Of a DNA stretch of 61,323 bases, positions 42,574-51,087 are shown one piece after another. The stretch spans positions 1-61,323 of the forward strand of contig JAGBUB010000037.1 in the NCBI GenBank assembly GCA_017631035.1, in the 5' to 3' direction. The notes below the pieces were generated by a model. The model saw only the letters and a list, made by a program, of their open reading frames with translations. It was not told where the DNA came from and did not search any database. The DNA is from Alistipes sp. Its GTDB lineage: Bacteria > Bacteroidota > Bacteroidia > Bacteroidales > Rikenellaceae. Positions within the stretch are counted from its first letter, which is position 1. Each line of letters starts with the position of its first letter. A program made the translations under genes and the position numbers.

Positions 42574-44370
42574 TTAATGTGAAATTTTAACCAGCGCCTC
42601 GCGGTAGGCATTCAGGATGCGCGACTTGGAGATAAAGCCCAGGTAGCGGTTGTTCTTATCCACCACGGGGAGCATCCAGGTGTGATTCTCCTCGAAGTGC
42701 GGCAGGATACTCTGCACCATCTCGTGCTGCAAAATCTTATAGGGAGGCTGAATCATATAGTAGGTAATCGAACGACCCCACCTTTCGGGTTTGAACATAT
42801 CCTCGCGCAGGTCGTCCAACTGCACCACGCCCAGCAGGCAGCCAAAGTTGTCGATAACGGGGAATATATTGCGTCGTGCCGACGAGATGATGTGCACGAT
42901 ATCGCCCAGCGTCATATTCTCCTTGATGCGGACAAAGTCGGTCTCCATCAACTCCTCCAGACGCATAAAGACAAATGCCGACTGGTCCTTGTCGTGGGTG
43001 AGCAACTCGCCTCGCATACGCAACTGCTTGGTGTAGATGGAGTCGCGGTCGAGTGTATAATCGACGGCAAACGACACCGCCGACACAATCATAAGCGGAA
43101 TGAACAGACCATAGCCGTTCGAGAGCTCGGCGATAAGGAAGATAGAGGTAAGCGGGGCTTTCATAACGCCCGACATAACGCCTGCCATACCTACCAGCGT
43201 GAACGAGACAATAGATACATTCCAATCGAAGAAAGCGTTGCATATCAGCGCCACGATAGCACCCATAAAGGCACCAACGAAGAGCGACGGAGCAAACGTT
43301 CCGCCGACACCTCCCGAGGCGTTTGTGGTAGCCATAGCCACCACCTTGAAGAACATAATGGCCGTAGCGTAGACAATGGCCACCCACTCAACGGCGCTGA
43401 ACTTAAAGAAGAGCGAGTTGTCGAACAGAGCCGCCACATTGCCGTGCATAAGGGCCGTGAGTCCCTCGTAACCCTCGCCATAGAGGGGTGGGAAGATAAA
43501 GATAAGCACACCCAGCACCACGCCTGCAAATATCCAGCGCTTATACTGCTGGTCGATGCGCTTGACGAACGATGCCACGATGGAGTTCACCGAGGTGAAG
43601 TAGTATGACATAAGACCGCAACATACACCCAGCAGGATGTAGAGCGGAATCTGATTTACCAGAAATACATCTGCCTCGCTAAGCGTAACGGCAATAATCG
43701 GGTCGAAACCACGGAAGACCAGAGCCGTAGTGGTTGCCGTAGCCGAAGCCAGCAAAAGCGGGAAGATAGAGACCGAGGTGATGTCGAGCATCAGGATCTC
43801 CAGCACGAAAATCACACCCGTGATAGGAGCTTTGAAAATAGCCGACACGGCCGCACCCGCACCACAGCACAGAAGCAGCGTAAGTTGCTTATAGTTAAGA
43901 CGTGCTAACTTACCCACATTCGAGCCAATGGCAGCGCCTGTGAGCACGATGGGTGCCTCGGGACCTACCGAACCACCAAAGCCGATGGTGGTGGCACCGC
44001 CCACGATTGATGACCAGCAGTTGTGGCTGGCGATGCGAGAATCCTTACGCGCCATAGCATAGAGCACACGCGTAACACCCTCCGAAATCTCGTCGCGCAC
44101 GATGCGCTTGACGAAGAGCGTGGCGAGCACAATACCAATGGCGGGATAGATGAGGTAGAGCACCTGTGCCCTATCGGCCGGGAACCAGGTCACCAGAGCC
44201 GACTTGACACCGTGCAACAACATCTCGAACACACAAGTACCCAAGCCTGCCAGCAGACCAACAACGATGGCCAGCACGGCCAGCATCTGTCGTTCGCTCA
44301 GGCGGTTACTGAGGCGGCGGATTATCTCGCGCAGATGGGATAATAGTTTTATTTTCGTACTATCGAACAT
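42574..44370 (-). CDS. ClC-family chloride channel/transporter with CBS pair
   Basis: A 598-residue ClC protein. The start is set at the ATG at 44370 (MFDSTKIK); an in-frame start six codons earlier is possible. The anion-pathway motifs are GGSVGPEAPIVLTG, with the gating-glutamate position, and GGVGGTFAPSLFVGAFMG. At least ten membrane spans are visible to about 440, and the C-terminus carries two CBS domains (about 460-590) that may sense nucleotides. It moves Cl- or exchanges it for H+, for acid resistance or charge balance. It overlaps no neighbour, is 3 bases upstream of the HAD gene and lies 33 bases behind trpS. Confidence 0.93.
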   Translation of the reverse strand: MFDSTKIKLLSHLREIIRRLSNRLSERQMLAVLAIVVGLLAGLGTCVFEMLLHGVKSALVTWFPADRAQVLYLIYPAIGIVLATLFVKRIVRDEISEGVTRVLYAMARKDSRIASHNCWSSIVGGATTIGFGGSVGPEAPIVLTGAAIGSNVGKLARLNYKQLTLLLCCGAGAAVSAIFKAPITGVIFVLEILMLDITSVSIFPLLLASATATTTALVFRGFDPIIAVTLSEADVFLVNQIPLYILLGVCCGLMSYYFTSVNSIVASFVKRIDQQYKRWIFAGVVLGVLIFIFPPLYGEGYEGLTALMHGNVAALFDNSLFFKFSAVEWVAIVYATAIMFFKVVAMATTNASGGVGGTFAPSLFVGAFMGAIVALICNAFFDWNVSIVSFTLVGMAGVMSGVMKAPLTSIFLIAELSNGYGLFIPLMIVSAVSFAVDYTLDRDSIYTKQLRMRGELLTHDKDQSAFVFMRLEELMETDFVRIKENMTLGDIVHIISSARRNIFPVIDNFGCLLGVVQLDDLREDMFKPERWGRSITYYMIQPPYKILQHEMVQSILPHFEENHTWMLPVVDKNNRYLGFISKSRILNAYREALVKISH

Positions 44371-44403
44371 ATAATTCTCTCCCCTCAATGTGGGTTCGCA
44401 AGA

Positions 44404-45495
44404 CTACTTGCCTGCCTTATACATCTCCGACTGCTGGCGGATGAGCTCGGCATCGTCGAAGTAGTTAATCTTCATCGAACGGCGTACCATATCCAAGGTC
44501 TCGGCAGCCTCGGCACGAGCCACAGCGCAACCCTTCTTCAGAATCTCGTACACGCCCTCGATATCCTGCTCATACTCCTTGCGGCGAGCGCGGATAGGCT
44601 CCAACATCTGCTCCAGCACGGCATAGAGGAACTTCTTAACCTTCACATCGCCCAAACCGCCACGCTGGTAGTGAGCCTTGAGCTCGTCCAATGAGGCGTA
44701 GTCGGGAAGGAACTCGGCAAAATGCTCGGGACGAGAGAAAGCGTCGAGGTATGTAAATACGCAGTTACCCTCGATCTGACCCGGATCCTCGATACGGATG
44801 TGGTTGGGGTCGGTGTACATACTCATAACCTTCTTGCGCAGGTCGGCAGAGTTATCCGAGAGGTAGATGCAGTTGCCCAGCGACTTCGACATCTTGGCCT
44901 TGCCATCGGTACCCGGCAGGCGCAAGCAAGCGGCATTCGACGGGAGCAAAATCTCGGGCTCAACCAAAGTCTCACCATAAACTGAGTTGAACTTGTGGAC
45001 AATCTCGCGAGTCTGCTCAATCATAGGCTCCTGATCCACACCTGCGGGAACGGTCGTAGCACGGAAGGCGGTGATATCAGATGCCTGCGAGATGGGATAG
45101 GTGTAGAAACCAACGGGGATAGACTTACCAAACTCGCGCATAACGATCTCGGTCTTCACGGTCGGGTTACGCTCTAGACGAGCAACGGTAACCAGGTTCA
45201 TATAGTAGAACGCCAACTCGGTGAGTTCGGGGACCATACTCTGAATGAAGATTGTCGACTTGGTGGGGTCGATACCGCAAGAGAGGTAATCGAGTGCCAC
45301 CTCGATGATATTCTGGCGCACCTTCTCGGGATTGTCGGCATTATCGGTCAGAGCCTGTGCATCGGCAATCATAATGAAAATCTTCTCAAAAAGACCTGAG
45401 TTCTGCAACTCAACACGCTGGCGCAACGAGCCAACATAGTGACCCAGATGGAGTTTGCCTGTGGGGCGATCGCCCGTAAGAATAATTTTTCCCAT
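44404..45495 (-). CDS. trpS: Tryptophanyl-tRNA synthetase
   Basis: A 363-residue class I synthetase charging tRNA-Trp. The start is the ATG at 45495 ([13 protein letters not shown]); the longer frame adds 15 unrelated residues. HLGH at 16-19 and KMSKSLGN mark the ATP site, and [15 protein letters not shown] lies in the expected region. It has its own promoter (45581-45550) and a 55-base leader without an obvious T-box, in line with a Gram-negative host. It diverges from the VOC-oxyR pair. Confidence 0.96.
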   Translation of the reverse strand: MGKIILTGDRPTGKLHLGHYVGSLRQRVELQNSGLFEKIFIMIADAQALTDNADNPEKVRQNIIEVALDYLSCGIDPTKSTIFIQSMVPELTELAFYYMNLVTVARLERNPTVKTEIVMREFGKSIPVGFYTYPISQASDITAFRATTVPAGVDQEPMIEQTREIVHKFNSVYGETLVEPEILLPSNAACLRLPGTDGKAKMSKSLGNCIYLSDNSADLRKKVMSMYTDPNHIRIEDPGQIEGNCVFTYLDAFSRPEHFAEFLPDYASLDELKAHYQRGGLGDVKVKKFLYAVLEQMLEPIRARRKEYEQDIEGVYEILKKGCAVARAEAAETLDMVRRSMKINYFDDAELIRQQSEMYKAGK

Positions 45496-45549
45496 ATTTC
45501 TGTTTTCGATTTTTCGATTAAATATTCTATTATTGTACAAATTAACTAC

Positions 45550-45581
45550 AAATGTAGCAATTTATCGCCGATGCGCCAAAA
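45550..45581 (-). promoter_or_regulatory. Promoter of trpS
   Basis: On the minus strand TTTG (45581-45578), 20 bp, then TACATTTG (45557-45550): a full match to the consensus. Its -33 box lies 4 bp from the -33 box of the divergent VOC-oxyR promoter. Confidence 0.65.
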
Positions 45582-45585
45582 AAGT

Positions 45586-45615
45586 TTGATGCTATAATTT
45601 TTTTTTATATTTTTG
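45586..45615 (+). promoter_or_regulatory. Promoter of the VOC-oxyR pair
   Basis: TTTG at 45586-45589, 18 bp, then TATTTTTG at 45608-45615 fits the Bacteroidetes consensus. The predicted start is near 45621, leaving about 20 bases before the first ATG. Confidence 0.62.
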
Positions 45616-45641
45616 TAGAACTTATTCAATCCTGATTTACA

Positions 45642-46037
45642 ATGAGAATAGACCACATTGCCATCTGGTGCGACAATCTCGAGAGTATGCGGGAATTCTA
45701 CACCACATATTTTGCCTGTCACTCGAACGACATATACCGCAATCCCAAGAAGGGCTACTCGGCCTATTTTCTCACATTCGACGGCGGCTCGTCACGCATC
45801 GAACTGATGCACCGCACCGACATCGAAATCGAGCCCCAAAGGCGAGGCTACGAGAAGGGAATGGCGCACCTGAGCATATGCATTGGCGAGCGTTGGGAGG
45901 TGGACTCACTGGTGGAAAAATTACGTGCCGACGGACACCCCATCCTGAGCGAGTGCCGCACCACGGGCGACGGCTATTATGAGGCTGTGGTGAGCGACAT
46001 CGAAGGCAATTTAATAGAGATAACAGCAAACAAATAA
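45642..46037 (+). CDS. VOC-family protein (glyoxalase/dioxygenase superfamily)
   Basis: A 131-residue protein with the paired beta-alpha-beta modules of the vicinal-oxygen-chelate fold: MRIDHIAIWCDNLESMREFYTTYF at the start and HLSICIGERWEVDSLVEKLRADGHPI in the middle. The end, YYEAVVSDIEGNLIEI, is typical. His5 and Glu near the C-terminus are likely metal ligands. Substrate classes range from methylglyoxal adducts to fosfomycin, so no reaction is assigned. It is 4 bases ahead of oxyR and shares its promoter, which hints at a role in detoxifying reactive electrophiles. Confidence 0.85.
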   Translation: MRIDHIAIWCDNLESMREFYTTYFACHSNDIYRNPKKGYSAYFLTFDGGSSRIELMHRTDIEIEPQRRGYEKGMAHLSICIGERWEVDSLVEKLRADGHPILSECRTTGDGYYEAVVSDIEGNLIEITANK

Positions 46038-46041
46038 CGAT

Positions 46042-46947
46042 ATGACTATCATTCAATTACAATACCTTATCGAGGTAGCCAACTGCGGCAGTTTCTCGGC
46101 CGCATCGGAGAACTGTTTCGTTACGCAGCCATCGCTCTCGATGCAGATAAAATCGCTCGAGGAGGAGCTGGGTGTAATACTGCTCGACCGCTCGAAAAAA
46201 CCTGTCATCCCGACCGAGGCGGGAGCCGTTGTCATAGCGCAGGCGCAGGAGACCCTGAAGGCCTACAACACCATCCGCGAATCGGTGGCCGAGCTCAAGG
46301 GCGAAACAGCAGGAAAGTTGCGTCTGGGAGTGATCCCGACAATTGCACCATACCTGCTGCACAAGTTCATCCCCGACTTCGTAAGACGCTATCCGCTCGT
46401 TGAGCTTGAGATACGCGAAATGGTGACGGGAGATATCATCGAGGCGCTGCGTCGCGACAAGATTGATGCAGCCCTGGTAGCGAGCGGAACCTGCGGCGAG
46501 GGCATTCAGGAACGCGACCTCTTCAGCGACCGTTTCTTCGCCTATGTATCGCCCTCGAACCCGCTGTTCGAGCGTTCGAACATTCGCATCGAAGATATTG
46601 ATATGAAGGACCTTATCCTGCTGAGTCAGGGAAACTGTATGCGTGACCAGATTCTCGAGTTGTGCCAGGCACGACGCAACGTGCCCGCACACTACTACTT
46701 TGAGTCGGGCTCGCTCGACACGCTGATGCGAATAGTCGATTGCACGGCCTGTATGACCATCATTCCCGAGATGGCACTGGAGTATATCCCCGCCTCGCGC
46801 CAGCGTCAGGTAAAGACCCTGGCCAAAAGTGCCACCTCGCGCCGAATAGCCATTGCCGTGCGTCGCACATACGTCAAGAATTCAATTATCAATGCACTTG
46901 AGACCACTATCCTTGAGAAGATGCAGATGGAGTTGGCGGCCAAGTAG
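46042..46947 (+). CDS. oxyR: LysR-family peroxide sensor OxyR
   Basis: A 301-residue LysR-type regulator. The N-terminal winged helix (about 1-60) has FSAASENCFVTQPSLSMQIKSLEEELG. Cys199 and Cys208 lie in GNCMRDQILELC, the same numbers, spacing and flanking CxRDQ as the peroxide-reactive pair of E. coli OxyR. The protein is therefore expected to form a disulphide on H2O2 exposure and activate defence genes. It is co-transcribed with a VOC gene, with no catalase, Dps or AhpC adjacent. A terminator follows. Confidence 0.92.
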   Translation: MTIIQLQYLIEVANCGSFSAASENCFVTQPSLSMQIKSLEEELGVILLDRSKKPVIPTEAGAVVIAQAQETLKAYNTIRESVAELKGETAGKLRLGVIPTIAPYLLHKFIPDFVRRYPLVELEIREMVTGDIIEALRRDKIDAALVASGTCGEGIQERDLFSDRFFAYVSPSNPLFERSNIRIEDIDMKDLILLSQGNCMRDQILELCQARRNVPAHYYFESGSLDTLMRIVDCTACMTIIPEMALEYIPASRQRQVKTLAKSATSRRIAIAVRRTYVKNSIINALETTILEKMQMELAAK

Positions 46948-46971
46948 GGTAATGAAACAATATGGTCCAAA

Positions 46972-47010
46972 AGAGTGTGGTTTGTGGCAAAATAACAAAC
47001 CACACTTTTT
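46972..47010 (+). terminator. Terminator of oxyR
   Basis: A perfect 12-bp hairpin (AGTGTGGTTTGT at 46974-46985, ACAAACCACACT at 46995-47006) is followed by a T-run (47006-47010). Confidence 0.88.
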
Positions 47011-47070
47011 CGTTTGGACGTAAAGATGCAAACAGAGGCAAATAATTTTCGCAGTGTCGTAAAAAAAATA

Positions 47071-47078
47071 TATCTTTG
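47071..47078 (+). promoter_or_regulatory. -7 element of the rsfS-ftsH-cdsA-psd run
   Basis: TATCTTTG is a perfect -7 box, about 70 bases before the rsfS ATG at 47148. A matching -33 box was not found. Confidence 0.45.
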
Positions 47079-47147
47079 CGGAGTTATATATAATATAAAA
47101 AACAGAAAACGTTAAACAATCGCCCCGTGCGAGCTTAGAAAACTAAT

Positions 47148-47498
47148 ATGGAAAAACTGATTGAGACTATAGTTACCGCTATTCAGGACAAAAAAGGTAA
47201 GGATATTGTATCGTTGAATCTAGAGGGTTTCGATGGAGCCATCTGCTCACACTTCGTAGTCTGCAACGCCGACTCTACGGCGCAGGTTGCCGCTATTGCC
47301 GACGGCATCGAGAAAGATGTGTATGAGAAGTTGGGCCAGAAGCTGTGGCGCATCGAGGGTCAGCAGAACGCATTTTGGATTGCGATGGACTATGTGGATG
47401 TAGTAGTACATATCTTCCAGACTGAGTTGCGCGAGTTTTACAAGCTAGAGGAGTTGTGGGCTGACGCCCCGATTAAGAAGTACGAGTACGAGTTATAA
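47148..47498 (+). CDS. rsfS: Ribosome silencing factor RsfS
   Basis: A 116-residue RsfS/Iojap protein that binds ribosomal protein uL14 on the large subunit and blocks subunit joining under starvation. The central FDGAICSHFVVCNADSTAQVAAIADGI and the end IAMDYVDVVVHIFQTELREFYKLEELWADA are the hallmark blocks. It leads the rsfS-ftsH-cdsA-psd series, the common order in Bacteroidetes, with a 2-base gap to ftsH. Confidence 0.95.
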   Translation: MEKLIETIVTAIQDKKGKDIVSLNLEGFDGAICSHFVVCNADSTAQVAAIADGIEKDVYEKLGQKLWRIEGQQNAFWIAMDYVDVVVHIFQTELREFYKLEELWADAPIKKYEYEL

Positions 47499-47500
47499 TT

Positions 47501-49495
47501 ATGGCTAAACAGAACAGAAACAAGAAGAAAAGCATAAACGTCAACGTCCGTTTCAACTTTATGTGGATATGGGCAGGCATCGTTGCCGCCATCATCCTCT
47601 ATTCGTTCTTTGGCGAAGGTCGTGCAGTGCCCGTATCAGGAGATTGGAACACTGTCGAGCAGATGATTCGCCAGGGCGAGGTAGAGCGCATAAAGGTCAT
47701 AAACAAGAACACGGCACAGGTCTACCTGACCAAGGAGGCTATCGAGGCCTACCGTGCAGGCGACGAGAACAGCCGTTTTAAGAATATCCCCGAGCAGGGC
47801 GAGCAGCTGAACTTTACCATCGGTTCGGTGGACATCCTCGACCGCGACGTGAAGCAGGCCATCGAGGATTCGGGCCTGGAGGATAACCCCGTAACGCTGG
47901 AGTACCTCAACGAGTCGACCGGCTGGGGCGACATCCTGCTCAACTTCCTGCCGTGGTTGTTCCTTATCGGCATCTGGTTCTTCTTCATCCGCAGTATGTC
48001 ACGCGGCGCAGGTGGCGCAGGTGGCGGCATTATGAATGTAGGCAAGGCCCGCGCACAGGAGTTCGACAAGGATAACCCCGCAAAGCGTGTTACGTTCAAG
48101 GACGTGGCAGGCCTGTCGGAGGCCAAGGTGGAGATTATGGAGATTGTGGATTTCCTGCGCAAGGCCGACAAATATCGTGAGCTGGGTGCCAAGATTCCCA
48201 AGGGTGCGCTTTTGGTTGGCCCTCCGGGAACAGGTAAGACCCTGTTGGCAAAGGCTGTGGCAGGTGAGGCAAATGTGCCCTTCCTCTCGATTTCGGGTTC
48301 GGACTTCGTTGAGATGTTCGTGGGTGTGGGTGCTTCACGAGTACGCGATTTGTTCGAGCAGGCCAAGCAGAAGGCCCCCTGTATCGTCTTCATCGACGAG
48401 ATCGACGCCATCGGTCGCGCACGCGGCAAGAACGCAGGCTTCTCGGGCAACGACGAGCGTGAGAACACTCTGAACCAGTTGCTCACCGAGATGGACGGCT
48501 TCCAGACCAACGCAGGTGTAATCGTGCTGGCGGCAACAAACCGTGCCGACATTCTGGATAAGGCTTTGATGCGTGCTGGTCGTTTCGACCGCCAGATTGA
48601 CGTAGGTCTGCCCGACGTGAAGGAGCGTGAGGAGATTTTCAACGTACACCTCCGCCACATCAAGCTCGCCGAGGGCATTGACCGTAGCTTCCTTGCAAAG
48701 CAGACACCCGGATTCTCGGGAGCAGATATTGCCAACGTATGTAACGAGGCGGCACTCATCGCTGCACGAAGCGACAAGTCGCAGGTCGAGCGCGAGGACT
48801 TTATGGCTGCCATCGACCGCATCGTGGGCGGATTGGAGAAGCGTAACAAGACTATGTCGGAGGCCGAGCGACGTGCTACGGCTATCCACGAGGCTGGCCA
48901 CGCTACGGTGATGTGGCTTACCAAGGATTGCGACCCTGTGTTGAAGGTTACGGTAATACCCCGAGGCAACAGCCTTGGTGCAACGTGGTCGGTTCCCGAC
49001 GAGGAGCGAGTACACGTCACCAACGAGGTGCTGGAGGCCAAGCTGGCAGGTATGCTCGGTGGTCGCATTGCCGAGGAGGTGAACTACGGCACTCTAGGCG
49101 CAGGTGCGTTGAGCGACCTGGAGCGTGCTACGAAGATTACCTACGCTATGGTGGCATACTATGGTATGAGCAAGAAGATTGGCCCTATCAGCTACTACGA
49201 CGCTGCCGGCACACGCGATACATTCACCAAGCCCTTCAGCGAGCATACAGCCGTAGAGATTGACGGCGAGGTGCGTCGCATTATGGAGGAGGCTTATGAG
49301 CGTGCCCGTGCCATCATCGAGGCCAACAACGATAAGATTAATGCAATGGCCGACCTACTGTTGGAGAAGGAGACCATCTATGCCGAGGATATTGTACCCA
49401 TCCTGGGCGAGTCGGCACAATCGACGGCAAAGGACGAGGTGACCGCTGAGGCTCCCCTGCAGCCTGCTATTGCGGGAGTAACCGTTGCCGACTAA
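47501..49495 (+). CDS. ftsH: ATP-dependent zinc metalloprotease FtsH
   Basis: A 664-residue membrane-bound AAA protease that extracts and degrades inner-membrane and short-lived cytosolic proteins. Two membrane spans (about 20-37 and 145-165) enclose the periplasmic domain; a GAGGAGG linker (170-176) follows. The AAA domain has Walker A GPPGTGKT at 240-247, Walker B IVFIDEID near 295-302 and arginine fingers in RAGRFDR (358-364). The protease site HEAGH is at 463-467, with a later Asp ligand in the GALSDLERAT block. It is embedded in an operon with rsfS and cdsA. Confidence 0.97.
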   Translation: MAKQNRNKKKSINVNVRFNFMWIWAGIVAAIILYSFFGEGRAVPVSGDWNTVEQMIRQGEVERIKVINKNTAQVYLTKEAIEAYRAGDENSRFKNIPEQGEQLNFTIGSVDILDRDVKQAIEDSGLEDNPVTLEYLNESTGWGDILLNFLPWLFLIGIWFFFIRSMSRGAGGAGGGIMNVGKARAQEFDKDNPAKRVTFKDVAGLSEAKVEIMEIVDFLRKADKYRELGAKIPKGALLVGPPGTGKTLLAKAVAGEANVPFLSISGSDFVEMFVGVGASRVRDLFEQAKQKAPCIVFIDEIDAIGRARGKNAGFSGNDERENTLNQLLTEMDGFQTNAGVIVLAATNRADILDKALMRAGRFDRQIDVGLPDVKEREEIFNVHLRHIKLAEGIDRSFLAKQTPGFSGADIANVCNEAALIAARSDKSQVEREDFMAAIDRIVGGLEKRNKTMSEAERRATAIHEAGHATVMWLTKDCDPVLKVTVIPRGNSLGATWSVPDEERVHVTNEVLEAKLAGMLGGRIAEEVNYGTLGAGALSDLERATKITYAMVAYYGMSKKIGPISYYDAAGTRDTFTKPFSEHTAVEIDGEVRRIMEEAYERARAIIEANNDKINAMADLLLEKETIYAEDIVPILGESAQSTAKDEVTAEAPLQPAIAGVTVAD

Positions 49496-49511
49496 TTTTT
49501 GAAGAGACCTT

Positions 49512-50375
49512 ATGAGTGATAAAGTAAAAAATTTCATCGTCCGCACGCTCAGCGGAGCAGTAATGCTGGTCGTGGTGTTGGGTTCGATGTTGCTCTCGAA
49601 GTGGAGCTTCATCGCACTGATGGGCGTAATCGCCATTGGCGGAATGTGGGAGTTCTACCGCTTTGTCGAGAAGGCTGGCTACAGCCCATTGAAGGCGCTG
49701 GGACTCTTTGCAGGAGCAATGACCTTCTGCGTGGGACTTTCAGCCTCGCTACTATTTGACGTGGCATACGAGCAGTCGAGCATATTGCTACTTGTAGCAT
49801 CGGTGAGCGCACTGATGCTGGTTGTACCGCTGATGTTCATCTGCGAGCTCTACCGCCAAAGCAAGACCCCTATAGCCAACATCGCCACATCGATGCTCGG
49901 CTCGTTGTACGTCGCTATGCCTATGGCTATGTTGCTCATCGTGCCTATGTTGCTGGGTGCAGGCGAGTGGAATCCGTGGATAATGATATTCTACATATTC
50001 ATCATCTGGGCTAACGACGTCTTCGCCTACCTGTTTGGCATCACACTCGGTCGCCATCGCCTGTTCGAGCGCATCTCACCCAAAAAGTCGTGGGAGGGAT
50101 TCTTCGGCGGACTACTGGGCGCAGTGGCAATGGGCTATGTGGCTGCTATGGTGCTGGGCGCAAGCGTTGCTATGTGGGTTGGTTTGGCATTGGTTGCCGC
50201 CATCTCGGGTGTGTTTGGCGACTTGGTGGAGTCGATGATGAAGCGCTCGATTGATATCAAGGACTCAGGCAACTTTATCCCCGGCCACGGAGGCTGGCTG
50301 GACCGCTTCGATGCGCTGATTATGTCGGCACCGTTTGTATTTGTCTACGCGTGTGTTTACACGTTTGTATTTTAG
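49512..50375 (+). CDS. cdsA: Phosphatidate cytidylyltransferase
   Basis: A 287-residue polytopic enzyme making CDP-diacylglycerol from phosphatidate and CTP, the entry point to all phospholipids. About eight hydrophobic segments precede the signature, which is complete: SPKKSWEGFFGGLLG followed by SMMKRSIDIKDSGNFIPGHGGWLDRFDALI. The latter has the metal-binding Asp residues. Its position 16 bases after ftsH and ahead of psd ties phospholipid synthesis to the FtsH operon, as in related genomes. Confidence 0.95.
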   Translation: MSDKVKNFIVRTLSGAVMLVVVLGSMLLSKWSFIALMGVIAIGGMWEFYRFVEKAGYSPLKALGLFAGAMTFCVGLSASLLFDVAYEQSSILLLVASVSALMLVVPLMFICELYRQSKTPIANIATSMLGSLYVAMPMAMLLIVPMLLGAGEWNPWIMIFYIFIIWANDVFAYLFGITLGRHRLFERISPKKSWEGFFGGLLGAVAMGYVAAMVLGASVAMWVGLALVAAISGVFGDLVESMMKRSIDIKDSGNFIPGHGGWLDRFDALIMSAPFVFVYACVYTFVF

Positions 50376-50408
50376 AGAGTAACTTATTAACCTTAAACCA
50401 TAAACAAT

Positions 50409-51077
50409 ATGAAGATCAACAAAGAGGGTTATAAAATAATAGCCACTTCGGGCCTCATCTGCTTGGCCTTGTGGTGTATGATTTACTATTTCCAGAGCCA
50501 CGAGTCGAAGGTTAGCCTGCTAATCACCAGCGCCGCCATCCTCTTCTCATTCTGGCTCTTCATCGTGGCCTTCTTCCGCGAGCCTCGCCGAGTGAAGATT
50601 CACGATCCCGAGCTTATCTTCTCGCCCTGCGACGGTCGCGTCGTGGTAACCGAGGTGGTATACGAGGATGAGTATATGAAGCAGGATATGCTGCAGATCT
50701 CAATCTTTATGTCGGTAACCAACATCCATATGAACTGGTCACCCGTAGGTGGCGAGGTGGAGTACTACAAGTATCACCCCGGCCGCTTCCTCATCGCTTG
50801 GCATCCCAAGTCATCGACCGAGAACGAGCGCACCACAACCGTAGTGAAGCTCGACGACAATAACCACGTGCTCTTCCGTCAGGTGGCAGGTCTTATTGCT
50901 CGCCGCATCGTGTCGTACATCAAGGTGGGCGACAAGGTTAAGCAGAACGACGTATTCGGCTTCATCAAGTTTGGTTCGCGCATCGACGTGCTCGTGCCCA
51001 AGGATTGCGAGTTGCTCGTTGAGATTGGCGACCCCGTGGTAGGTTCGCAGACACCCATTGCACGTTTGCGTAAATAA
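50409..51077 (+). CDS. psd: Phosphatidylserine decarboxylase, short form
   Basis: A 222-residue self-cleaving decarboxylase that makes phosphatidylethanolamine. Two N-terminal membrane spans (about 10-28 and 36-56) lead into FREPRR and FSPCDGRVV. The autocleavage site is Gly189-Ser190 in KFGSRIDVLVP, giving the pyruvoyl alpha subunit. This is the compact Psd type used in Bacteroidetes and archaea. It is followed by a transporter gene after 10 bases. Confidence 0.93.
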   Translation: MKINKEGYKIIATSGLICLALWCMIYYFQSHESKVSLLITSAAILFSFWLFIVAFFREPRRVKIHDPELIFSPCDGRVVVTEVVYEDEYMKQDMLQISIFMSVTNIHMNWSPVGGEVEYYKYHPGRFLIAWHPKSSTENERTTTVVKLDDNNHVLFRQVAGLIARRIVSYIKVGDKVKQNDVFGFIKFGSRIDVLVPKDCELLVEIGDPVVGSQTPIARLRK

Positions 51078-51087
51078 ATAGAGTGCT

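Noticed and set aside
42682..43608. 308-residue plus-strand frame inside the ClC gene
   Set aside because: Antisense to membrane helices and CBS domains; no supporting signal.
47749..49068. 439-residue minus-strand frame inside ftsH
   Set aside because: Antisense to ftsH; Ser/Arg-rich shadow composition typical of the reverse strand of this codon use.
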